Position numbers and translations under genes: made by a program
Shown: positions 39,201 to 51,200 of the stretch, in pieces
Layout: the number at the start of each line of letters is the position of its first letter
Position numbering within the stretch: position 1 is the stretch's first letter
Origin: Serilophus lunatus
Lineage: Eukaryota > Chordata > Aves > Passeriformes > Eurylaimidae
Assembly (NCBI GenBank): GCA_013399895.1
Contig: VXBA01004870.1
Location: 186,001 to 250,000 of the forward strand
Length of the DNA stretch: 64,000 nucleotides
Reading direction: 5' to 3'
The notes under the pieces: model-generated
The model's input: only the letters and a program-made list of their open reading frames with translations
Database searches by the model: none
Told to the model about the DNA's origin: nothing

Positions 39201-42200
39201 TTCAGGCAACAGCTGCAGATGAGGAAAAATTCAACTGAACGTATGTGGAAAAGCCCCAGTCTTTCTGTGGTATTTAGAAACCCAATGCAAAAAAAAAGAT
39301 ATGGTGAAGATAGCAACATGATAAACCCTGGGAACATCAACATAGTTTATAAAAGCCTTTAGACATAGGTGTCCCCAGTATCATAGTAGTTACCATTAAA
39401 ATGAGAAATTTCTCTAAAATAAATCCTGAAAATACCACAGGAAGTGGAGAAAGGAGAAATAGCACTTCTCACAAAACAGGAGAATCATGGAAGTTGTATT
39501 TTGTTTGTTTCTACAGACACCATTTGTATCAAACTTCATCAAATGCTGCAATGGTGTTACATAACTAACTACAACAATTTGCCTGGTGGGGGCATCAATG
39601 CTGTGGCATTACCTGCATTTCAAGGACCAGGAGCTCCCACTGGAGGCCCTGGCAGGGAATCGGCACTTTTCCATCAGGATTTTAGTCCCTTGGGCGCATG
39701 CTGGCCTGTTGCCTGCCAGATGGTTCCCCATGGGGACAAGGCACCAGCTTGCACCCGCATTTACTGCAAGGTCCAAGTTTGGGCTTTCTCCTCCCTTGCC
39801 GCTGACCCGTCTGATGTCCTTTGGCTCCTGACCCAGGCTTTTCCTCCTGATTCTTTTTCTGCTCACCTGTGTCTTCTCTCTCTCTGGCTGCCCAGCCGCT
39901 GGGCCAGTCGCAGCAGCACCACGCAGCGGAGGAAGGACCGCCTGCGGCAGCACTCAGAGCACATCGGGCTGGACAACGACATGAGGGAGGTAGGTGCCGT
40001 CATCTGTGGGCAGCACAAGCTGTGATCCAAGAGGTGGAGGTTTGAACAAATGATGTGCTTATTACTTAGGACAGTTTTGTGGCTACTGTAATATTTTTTG
40101 AGGTCTCTGTAGCCATTGAGATCGTGCTTTCCTTGTCACATGTGCTTGTATACGTCGTACAGCTTCAAAGTACGCAACGTAAATAGAGTGCTTGTATTGT
40201 TTTGGAAAAAGACAGACCCACTGTCGTCAGAAAAATGGCTTATTTGCTGATAAAGAAGGAAATGAGGCAGGGTTCCTCCTTTTTTTTTAAAAAAAGAATT
40301 TTTTTTCTTTCTCTTAAGTAGATTCCTGACATGAACAAGCCTATTTGAAAGGTTAAGACTTTGGGGCCTTTTTATGTCTAAAGCTTGGAAACTCCCATGC
40401 ATCTTGTAAATGTCAGTCTCACATATGCATTTCTTTTCTGTCTTTTCAGTTTCTCATCCTTCATTAAATATTTTCTGCCACATTTTTCGATTGATGTCCA
40501 TGTGTTTCTTTGTATGTCACTAGCAAAAATAAAACACTTCTGCTGTTTTGTGGTGAATCTTGCTGAATAATGTTGGCCAATGATGGAGTTTGCCCTCTGA
40601 AAGAACCTGAGTGAATAAATGGACTGTTCAGCTGTAGCTTTGAATGATGTTTCAATAGAAACACAGCAAAACAGCACTTTTATGTATTTGTTGCTATTTT
40701 TGCTAACGTGGCTTTGCAAGAATATTTTAGGCAGTGCCTCGTGTGTGTATCTCAGCAGAGCCTTTTCAATACTTTGTCATGTATTTACTTTTTTTCTTTT
40801 TTTGGCTGTGGATCATATGCATGCTTCTTTTGCTTTGTCTCCTCTTTCTTTCTGGCTGTTCTGCCATTGAGGCATCTGCCTCCTCTAAGCCATCGGAGGA
40901 GCTTTTGGTTCGTCAGAATTCAATGGCCTTCTGGGAGTGGGATCAGGGACCACCCCCTCCTGCACGGCCTCCTAAAAAATCCTTCTCTGAATGCTGCCTG
41001 GTATGTTTTAGTTTTTATTGTTGAAAGCTGCTTTTGAGATGTTGCTAGCATGAGGAACCTCTGTCTTCAGTGCATCTCAAACCTCTCTCTTTCTTGTAGA
41101 GTATGAACACGTTCCTGTAGCACTTAGAAGTGTGGTTATAATCAGAAAAGTAGCTGGAAATGAGCTTCCATGCCAGTTCCCTGGCAAACATAATGGCTCC
41201 AAGGCTGAAAGACAAGAATTTTATTGTGCTTTCTTTTTTTTTTTTTTTTCACATTTTGCTGGTGTCAAATCCAAAAAGCATTACTTTCTGACTGCTGGAT
41301 CATTACATCCCAGTGTGGAATAGAATGGTGGTGTGTGGATGGTGCAAAGAGCAATCAACTGGTTCTCTCAGCACACCCTTATTCTTCTCTTGAGCTTACA
41401 AGAGTTAATACTACATTTTTTATTTTAGTGTAATAACAAGATATACAATGAATAAAATAAGATTATCCATGTTTTACACTCTTCAGACTATAACCGCACT
41501 TTGCATTTTATTTAACCCTTTACATTTAAAAGGAAATATTAGGTTTCCTAGTTATATATTCCCTGTATTACCTTTTCACTGGCTTTGCTGCTAATTTTTG
41601 CACTTAGATGGAAGTCACTTGTGAGATTGCTTGATGAACAACACGCTTTCATCGTCTGTGACTTTTTATTCCCTCCTGTAGTTTTTCAGCTATTTTAAAA
41701 TCCTTATAGTATCAGTGAAGCAGTAATTACCTAACTGAGCACTTCTGTTGAACTCAGCTTTTCATAGCAGAGCCCTACACTCTTCTCTGACCTGTTGGGG
41801 TGGTGTTAAGTGGTTCTTGCCCGAATTTTGTGTTGAAAAAATCCAATTGTCAGAAAATCTGTAATTCCATAAAAAGCAAAGCAAACCAACCAAACAAAAC
41901 AAGTGAGCTATTTCAATTAACTTCAGTATGTTTGGATTTTGCTTTTACTTTTTCAGATCTAGTGAGAGCTGTGCATGCCCGTGGCAGAGAGGTTGGAACT
42001 ACATGATCTTTTAAGGTCCCTTCAAACCCAGATCATTCTGTGATTCTATGAAATAAATTCTCTGCTGAGAGAGAAAACTCTAAGGATGCAGCAGCCACAG
42101 TGAACTCAGTTCCCCAGAAAACCCAGCTGGCAGCCGCCCTGTGTCTCTGGGAGAATGTGATCTGCTCCTCTTAGGGAAAGAGTGGTCACTGCCACATACC

Positions 42201-45200
42201 ATCTCCTAAAGAGGAACTGTTAATTAGATAAAGACACGCTGTGGAAACAGAGCATTCTCACACCAGGCTATGAGCACTGTGTTTCAAGACTTCTATTTGG
42301 CAACATTCTATAATCTTACTCTTTTTAACAAAAATTTTATGGACAGCTTTTTGATAGTTGTGGCAAATTTCTCAGACTTGCTCAGCCCTCTCACTGATGT
42401 TTGAATCAGAAGTCACTTGTTGATTGTTTTTTGCAGTTTTTGGCTTGGCTTGACAAAAAAAAAAAAGAGCCAAAACAAAAAAACTCTACCCCTGAAGACA
42501 AGGCAGTGGAGCAGGAAGGTTGAAAAGTCTTTTATTATAGCTTGAATTTTTCTTTAAAGGTATACTGATTTTTACTCCTATTTCTCAATTACCTCTCCTT
42601 AGTAAAAACATGAATGATCCTAAGTGTTTGAAATGAGCTTCACTTGTAATCAAGAATTTAACTGAGAATAAAGTCAAGTCAAGTCTCCCTTTTTCCCATA
42701 TTAACTGTCCAGATGAAAAGTAATTGATGAAATCTTTTTCCTTTACTCATTGTATTTCAGTGTCTTGTAATTTATTATCAAGGGATTTCTTTCTATTCAT
42801 GTATAGTCTGGTCACAAATTAGACAAAAATTTTATTTTTAGTGAGAATCAAATTATAGTGGAAAGAAACTTTACTGGATGTTTTGATTTTGCTGCTGAAT
42901 GAAGGTATTGCACATGATACACTTACTGTGCCTAACTTCATCCTAGTGGCTAGCAGCACAGTTCACTAGTTAACATTGATTGATTCTGTACCATGCAGGA
43001 AAATATCTTGCTTTTTCTGTTATCAGAAGGGATCATTCCACTCCTCCAGCCTGACACCTAAGCATCAGACAAATCAAGATTTTGTTCCTAGATTAACACT
43101 AGCTCATTCCTTTTCAAAAGCACTTGCTTGCCTAGGATTAGGATAAGGAGAGTCCCTCTGTAATATCTAAAATTATTTTCTTTATTTTTAGAAATACATG
43201 CAGGAGGCAAGGAGTTTAGGAAAAAATTTAAGGCAGCCCAAACTCTCAGACCTCTCTCCAGCTGTGATTGCACAAACCAACTGGAAATTTGTGGAAGGAT
43301 TACTGAAGGAATGTCGCATGAAGGTAGGTTGTCTCCTGTGTGCTCTCCCCTTGGTTATGCTGAGCCCAAATAGCATCTGCAGATGGTCTCCTGGTTCACA
43401 GCTGGAATTGCATTGATATGTTGGAATGGAACCAACAGCCATCCCTGCAGTGTTACATTTACATTAGTGGTACAGATACCCATTAGTGTAACATTTTGCA
43501 ACAACTGGACAAGAAAGGAACTGTCATTGCTCTTCTGTTTATGCAGTCCAATTTGATAGAAAGAGTAAAAAGGACAGGAAGGAGAATCAGCATGATCAGA
43601 CATCTCTGAGAGGATTTCCTTTAATTGTTCATATTTACATGTAGCCTAAACAGAATGGGCTAGAGACCCTCAGTCAAAAGGGAAGAATTCAACATGTATG
43701 ACTTGTTCACATGTTTTATGCAGAACAACTGAAGTATATCAGTTTCTGATATTAAGGGCGTTTCTCTGGTCAGGCTATTACCAATGGTTTCTATATTGAA
43801 AATGTTTAAGTAAACTCATCTGTAAATTCTGTCCCTTGTTGGATAACATTCTTAGAAGCCTTTGGGTTGTTGTTTCGGCTTTTTGATTTTTTTTTTTATT
43901 TATAGACTAAACGCATGCTGGTAGAGAAGATGGGCCATGAAGCAGTTGAGCTGGGACATGGAGAAGCCAATATAACAGGTCTGGAGGAAAATACATTGAT
44001 TGCTAGTCTCTGTGATCTGCTGGAAAGAATCTGGAGCCATGGTCTGCAGGTCAAGCAGGTTAGTAGTTGGAAACTTGGGACTTTGTATGTACAGTACTCT
44101 AGCAAATACTGAATGCCATCTCTGCCTTTTAAGGTACTCAGTACCTTTTAAAGTACCACTAATACTCAGTGGCGTCCTTCCAATATAAAGTAGGAGGCAT
44201 CTTTGGGCTCAGAGTCCTTGGTTCATATCTTGCCTTGGTTCATATCTTAGAGTTTGGAGTGTTTGGGGTTTCTTTTGGGGACGTTGCTTTTTTTTTTTTC
44301 CCCTTCTTCTATTTGAGAGATACTTCTGGAAACTGCACTGATGTCAAATATGTGTTTGGTCTCTTCTCTTTCAACCTTCCCAAGGGAAACTCAGAGAGAG
44401 AACAAAGGAACAAGGTGGGTGGTATAACTGCTAGGTTATTGGGATAGTCCTATCCTCCTGAGGTTTCATGGCCCAAGGATTGATTGTCATTACTGAACAT
44501 TTTACTCATTTAAATGCCATTCCATTATTTTGCTATGTTTATTTGCCTCTTTTATTTTGTCTGATTTATTTAAAGCTGCCTACTGCACATTCAATTTTCA
44601 GGGGAAATCTGCTTTGTGGTCCCATTTGCTTCAGTATCAGGAGAGAGAAGAGAAGCAAGAGCATAGTGCAGAGTCCCCAGGTGAGTACTTGGCAGCTGAT
44701 TCCACGAAGGATCCATCACAGTGGATGAACTTGGGCATGGGAAGAAGAGTGCTACCACATGAAACCCATGCAGAATTTTTGGTCTATTTTTTTGCTAACA
44801 CCACATTTACATTTTGAAACTTTTCATAATCATTGTGAGGATTCCTAGATGTCCAGACAAAATAGATTGAAATCACTTTGGACGCAAAGAAACATTGTTA
44901 CTATCCTTGTCTAAAAAATCGCTTGATGTACGTTCACTACCTTCATCTTCCTTTTAATCAGTATTGAGTAAGGTGTGAGAAGCAATGCTTCCACAAGAGA
45001 TGATTTCTGAAAAAGCTGAAAGTATGGAGCTGGGGATAAGGCAGCTGACGCTTTTCTTTCAGTGAGCATAATCTATCTCTCAAATCCCAGTGTGAATAAC
45101 TCTGTGTTCACTAAATCTTTATAGTGGTGGATGGTACAGTTCAGAAATTGTGTAATTAATCTCTGTACATCAGTCTAGGTGCTCAGTTTAAGCTTTGCCT

Positions 45201-48200
45201 TGGCACTTTACAATTACCGAATTACTTCTGTGCTGTAAGAGAGGATAGTTTTCTGATAGTCTGGAGATCTCCCAGCCCAGTGGCCTGGGATATTTTAGTA
45301 AATAAACTGAACTGTAGTGAGTCATCTTCCAAGGACTCTCCAATCCAAATCCTGCAAATGGGAACTTGTATGATCAGTCCTCAAAGACACATTTATGGAC
45401 AAACTCTCTCATGAAAAGACTTTTTAATAAGCTTCAAATGAGTAATGCACTAAGCAATCTGGCAGGCAGGCACAGATTCCTGAGTGCAAAATGTGTCACC
45501 ACAAAGCGAGTTGATCAGAGTAGCAGAGCACAGAAATGCGTGGCATTCTTAGCATTGAATATGTTACTGTAGCTTAATTTATCAAGTTCTTCTCAGTTTT
45601 GAGCTTTCCATAGAAACATCTTCCTAATAAAACTCATCGCTGCACAGATTTAAGTTAACGTATTTCACATACCAAAAAGGAAGTTAAATCTCCAAGTTCA
45701 GAGCTGGATTAAGGAAGGATTAAATGGTATATTCAGCATTTTTCATTTTGTCTTCTTCTATATTTCCTGGATAGACTTAATGATAATGCACAGAAACAAT
45801 GCAGTTATCAGCCACTTAAGGTTGTTTTCAGCTATATGTGAAACAAATGCATTGCAGACTATTACTGTAATGTTGTATTAACTTAATATATTTTCTCCAC
45901 TGTAGTTGCTGTTGGAACAGAAAGACGAAAGTCTGATACAGGAATTACTCTGCCTACATTGAGAGTTTCCCTGATACAAGATATGAGGTACACAATTTGG
46001 TTCCTAAAGCATTCATTATGGTTTTAATTGAGTAGTATAAGGTAAAGATCTGCACTGGCTTTGGGTCTATGAAGGCTAAGGAGAAATAAACCTTCTCTTC
46101 AGCCCGCATTCAAATCTATGACATGTTGCCTTTCTATTTTGAAAAAATTTATTTGCATGTTCACTTCACCTATTTTATCTAAAAGACAGTGAAAACCACA
46201 CACTTTTTACTGAGATTTTTGTTTTCCCAGAGGAGGTTATTCTAGCAATAAAACAAACTTCTACAAATAAAAAGAGATATATCTAATTCCTTGGCACTTT
46301 GGATTTGTTTCTTTTTGTTTGTTTTAAATTACCGACTGAGCAAGTATAGTTGATAGATAAAGCAAAGGGACATTAAAACCTGCTCACAGTGCCTGAGCAA
46401 TATTCTTTCTTTTCAAGTAGTGTTTTATGCCAAATAGTAAATTAACAAATTTAGAATCTGGATGAGTTTAAAGCTGGGATGTGAAGTTAGGGCAGATGCT
46501 CTGCATGAGACCACAGCCTGGCTACATTTACACCCATTTAAGAAGTGTTCTTTTGGAACCAGAAGCATTAGAGAGTAGGAAGAGGTGGAGGCTGGTGTGA
46601 CAGCACCAGGCCAAAGTTCTTCAGGGCATCTCCTTGATCAAGCCACTGCCAGGTCAGGCTACTTTTTTGACACTTCTCTTGCCATGGCTAAGGATTGCAG
46701 TGGGGTAAATGTGCCATGAAAGAAGAGGAGTAATGCAATAAATCTCATCTGTAAAGAGCTGCTATCAATTGCTGACAATTCAATATGTGAGACTACACGA
46801 GTACAGCTTCTTGTAATACCATGTTGTCCTTCCATGTAAAAATACAGCAAGAAAATATTACAGCAAAAATAAGATTAATTGTAGTAAGCTCACAGAGCTG
46901 TGATTACAGTGATGTAATTTTTAGTGTGTATGTTGATACAGATACACTTTTTTTTCTGATGGGAGATCACACAGATTAGTCAGACTTTCCTGAACAAAAA
47001 TTACTGTACTTCCCACCTGCAGTGTGCAAACTTTTTGCTTGGTGCTGTGTAGTTGGAGTCTTGTGCTCTGGTTTTGAAGAATATGACAGGCCACATAAGG
47101 CTAAAGCAACACATAAAAGAGGGAGAGAGAATATATACAGTGTAATTAGGTGTACAGAGCCAAGAGGTCATTTTGAACATGTGTCTGTCATTTCAGCATC
47201 CCCCTCATGGGATGTGGCAGTTATCTACTTAATTCAGTCCTGTGAGGCTGACAGGCATGTAGAGGGTCAGTCTGAGGAAAGGATGAAGGAGGATCTGGAG
47301 CGGAAACTCACGTGCTGGGAGGGGATTGCTGACAGAGGAGGCTGTGTGTGCTCACTGCTGCGTGCGTGGGTTCTGTCTTCCACATATTTCCACTTGGAGT
47401 AATGAAAGCCCAGCACAGATCTGAGCTCTCTTGTTTGAATCACAAAATTCTTTCTGCTGCTCTTCAGAGAAAAATTAGAGAGGCAGAACATTACCTTTTG
47501 TAATGTATTGGATATTCGTGATTGTCCACAAACATGTCTGGTCATAGAAAATGGTGGGCAGATGGTGAGTTGAATTTGTCATCTGTAATCTCATGGCATA
47601 CTTTCTCCTGCATGGAAGGAATGCCGCTTAATATTTGTTTGCGCACACAGATTCTGGCTGAAGTTAGAAGGATGGGTAATTGTTAAATTGCTGGGATTGT
47701 GGTGCTAACTGAACTAATGGCTAGAGGATTAAGCATTGCCTTAAGCATGGCTTGTTTTTGATGGCTCATGCAAGGTTATGTAAACAACTTAAAAAGCAGG
47801 GCTGAGTCACAGTCATGCTCTGAATGTGCCATGAGCCTGTGCTCCAGGTTAGGTAGTGTGTCCCCTGCCACCCCGACAAAGCCAGGCATTTTAGATGTGG
47901 TAAGGAAGATGCTCGAGGTGTTTATTTTGATTCTGTGCAGGGGCTCTTGGTACAAGCATCTTTAAGGCTCTTCAGCTTTTCTCCTGGCAAGGATCTGCAG
48001 CATCTCTCCCACCCCTCTTCCAGCTCCCCATCAAACTCCTGCTGCAGCCTGCTTCCAGCATGGCCTCACCCCTCAGGCACATCGCTGCACATCCAACCCA
48101 ACCAGTGAACACTAGGGCAACTCCCTGAAACCTTTGGTCCGGCTGGATTCAAGTTTCTGATCCTTCCTCTTCGGGCAAGCTCTTCCTTGCCATCAGCACT

Positions 48201-51200
48201 TGCTTTCATGCCCATGTTGTGCCTCCCCTCCTGCAAGGAGCTTGCAAGTAGAGGATATGAGCTGGGCACTGGGCCCACAGCAGTGATTCTTACTCTGCTG
48301 TGGTCAAAAAGAAGACTTAGCAAAGACCTGCAGCCCACCTAGGATGAGCTAGTATGGCTCGTTCCCGAGGGCACTGGGATGAGGAGTGTGCACACTGTCC
48401 TTGGGGGCAGGGCAGTGCTGAGCAGCTGTAACCTCTTCTGTCATCACAGCTGTTTGCAGAGGGTATGTCTCGCCATACCTTAGGCTTACATTTGGCAGGG
48501 TAAATAGATTTTTCTTTATTACTAATGGGATTAAAAGCAAGTCCCAACCAGGGCAGTTGTGTTGAAATGGCTGTTGAGTCTGACAAGAAGAGTTTGCTGC
48601 GCAGTGATGAGCACACAGTGCTTATGCTTAGGTCACTGATAAAAATAGAGCTGTTCTGACTCTCATAGCTGAGTGAAATAAATTTGGGTTCCTGAATGCT
48701 CTGTTCTTTACACTCTGCTTTCACTGACACCAACACTGATTATTGAATCTTTTTAATGTCTCTAGCAAGCTGCATGGTTGCAGATCCTTATTTTTCTTAA
48801 ATGCGCAATTAATGCTAAACTGATCTGAACCAGAAACAGGTAATGAAAAGACCCAGAGCATGCATGCTTGGAATAGGGTTGAGTCCATCTGTACTTGAAT
48901 CTTCTCAAAGTGAAATAACATATTCTGCTCAGTGTTTCGTATTAGATGTAATTCAAGCTGAGCACTCTGCTGGAAGGGGAGGGAGATCTGTGCTTTGATC
49001 TTCCCATCTCAAAAGACTTGAAATGTCTGAGGGGAATGTCTCAATACGATGTAGTTGAATATAACATGCATCCGGTTTCTCAAGGACTCTGGATCACATG
49101 TCCAGCTGTTCGGGCTGGAAGGTCTAGCACTGGTTGCCACATCCCTGAGCCAGGAAGGGCTTTCCAGTGCCGGGAGCAAGGCTCTGGACAGTAATTCAGC
49201 TGGTAGGCATCACTGCTGACAGAGGGAGGCTGCTGAGCTTGATCATAAAGGACAAGGACCTGTATGTGAGTGTAATGTGCCCTCCTGAATTTGTGTTACA
49301 GCTCACTGAGAGTTAGAACTTCTCACCTGGTCCATCAGAAAACTGATGTGTATGTTAGGAAACAGGAAGAAAGTTTTGGGTGTTTTTTTGTTTTGTTTTG
49401 CTTTTTCCTTAAGAGATTTTATGTAACCTAGGTTTTGTCACTGGCAAGCTACTGTCACCATGTGATTCGGTTATCTCAGCTTGAAGTGCAAAGGTAGACC
49501 TGCATGTTGAGAATTGGGATAGGTCAGCCTGGGGGAGAGCAGGCTGCTGGGCTGTGTCTGGCATCCACTTCATTCATGCAGAGTAAACTCGTATTTCTGA
49601 ACAGCACTAAACTGTACTTTGAAGATTTGCCCTAAAGGTCCAGGGCCTGTTACGTTAGAGGCTTTATAAACAAGAGAGTACTTTTCTCAAATAATGCAGG
49701 GTCTAAATATAACACAAAGCACGCTCTTGGGTGTAACAGATGGGGAAAGCATGAGACAGTGAGACTACACTAGTTAATGTAAAAAGCATCAGTCACAGCA
49801 TGACTTTGTTAGATTTCCTTTGGAGTAAATATTGCCTAACACTCGGCAATGCGTGGAGAGCTGTCGAGTAAGATGCAGGAGTTGGACAGTAAACCACAAC
49901 AGAAATCAGTTCAGTCTTCAGTGTTGGAGCCTGCAACAGAGATTTGGAGAGCTGAATCACCTGTGCGCTTAACATGCAAACTGCATGAAAATTAAGACAT
50001 TGCAGCCTTTTCTTTCCCCTGCTGGAATCTGTTAGTCATTTTCTTGTCCTCTGTATAACTAAGTCGGGGTTTTTTGGAAGCAGCTTCGCCCTGCCATGGC
50101 AGCTCTCTTCCTCTTCTAAAACTCCCTGTGCTCTAAAACTAGAGCTTCTGGCATTCTCCAAACTGAAATGTGGGAAGTTTAAAAAAAAGAAAAGCAAAAC
50201 CATAGAAGAAAGCCCCTGTGGAATAGTTCTGCTTTGCTATAGATGAAGCTTTTGGAAGGCTGTTAAAATTATCACTTGCACAAGGGCTTCTTATACATCT
50301 GAAAATGTGACTGTGCTTGTGGCCAGTTTTGCCCCAACAGTCCTCCTTTTCTTAGATTTCCCGTTATTGCTGCCCTCAAGGGGTTGGTTAGAGCCTTCAA
50401 AATAGACTGTGGTTTGGAGAAATTCTCAGGATACATTGTCCTTTGCCCTCCCAGACACACCCATTCAAGTCAGCAACTTGAGGAGGCAACTGTGATATAA
50501 CTAAGTCTGAGGAGGTGGTGGCTTTTTTCCATGTTATCAGTGTCCATGAGGGCCTCTACCTCCAGCAATGCAGGGACAAGCAGATCTACCCTTCCTTACT
50601 TTGGCCAAGCAAACACAGAGCAGCTGATATGGGCACAGCAACCTGCCATGCCCAGGAAAAGCTGTCCCGTGTCCACATGCCAATCTGGAGCTGCCAGGAA
50701 TCTCAGTGCCACAGTGTGGGGCTCTGGGGGTTCCTGCTCTGCTAGAAATTATGTCAGAAAACATATTCTACTTCAGATGCAGCATCACACTGGATGTTGC
50801 CATTTCAATCATATAGAATTTTTATGATTAATCTATTTTTTTTTTTTTCCCATATATTTCAGGCATGTTCAGAACATGAGTGAGATAAAGACTGACGTGG
50901 GGCGAGCCCGAGCCTGGATAAGGCTTTCTCTGGAGAAGAAGCTTTTGTCTCAGCACCTGAAGCAGCTGCTTTCCAACCAGGCACTTGCAAAGTAAGCTGG
51001 CTCTTTTCCTCAGTGCTTCACTTTCACATCTCTTTAGTGATGTCTCAAGGTGCTGCTGCTTGAGGTGCAGCCAAACAACCTGTTGATATACTGTGGTTTC
51101 CAGCTAGAAGTGATTGAAGGGCAGAGGGTAGCTGGGGAAGGAGTTACTGCCCACCCAGCAGGGAAGAAGTCTGTTCATCTGCATGGAAAACACATCACAG

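Larger units (their letters stand above)
28521..39895 (+). other. DENND5B: Intron between exons f and g (11.4 kb)
   Basis: It is a phase 2 intron. It contains a CR1 tail (31031), the solo LTR (31420-32358), the 13-bp tandem repeat, poly(T) at 33786, the 14-bp palindrome, and a GC-richer block at about 38190-38640 with a long antisense open frame. AT-rich stretches at 30690-30850 and 33420-33610 look like possible conserved non-coding elements, on style alone. Confidence 0.8.
39990..43191 (+). other. DENND5B: Intron between exons g and h (3.2 kb), hosting the cassette exon
   Basis: It is a phase 0 intron. It contains the candidate cassette exon (40872-41000), a poly(T) at about 41231 and a CR1 tail at 41962-42050. 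Confidence 0.85.

Noticed and set aside
39444..40025. A 193-codon open frame covering exon g
   Set aside because: Only the last 31 codons are the real exon. The rest is intron read-through upstream of the CT-rich acceptor.
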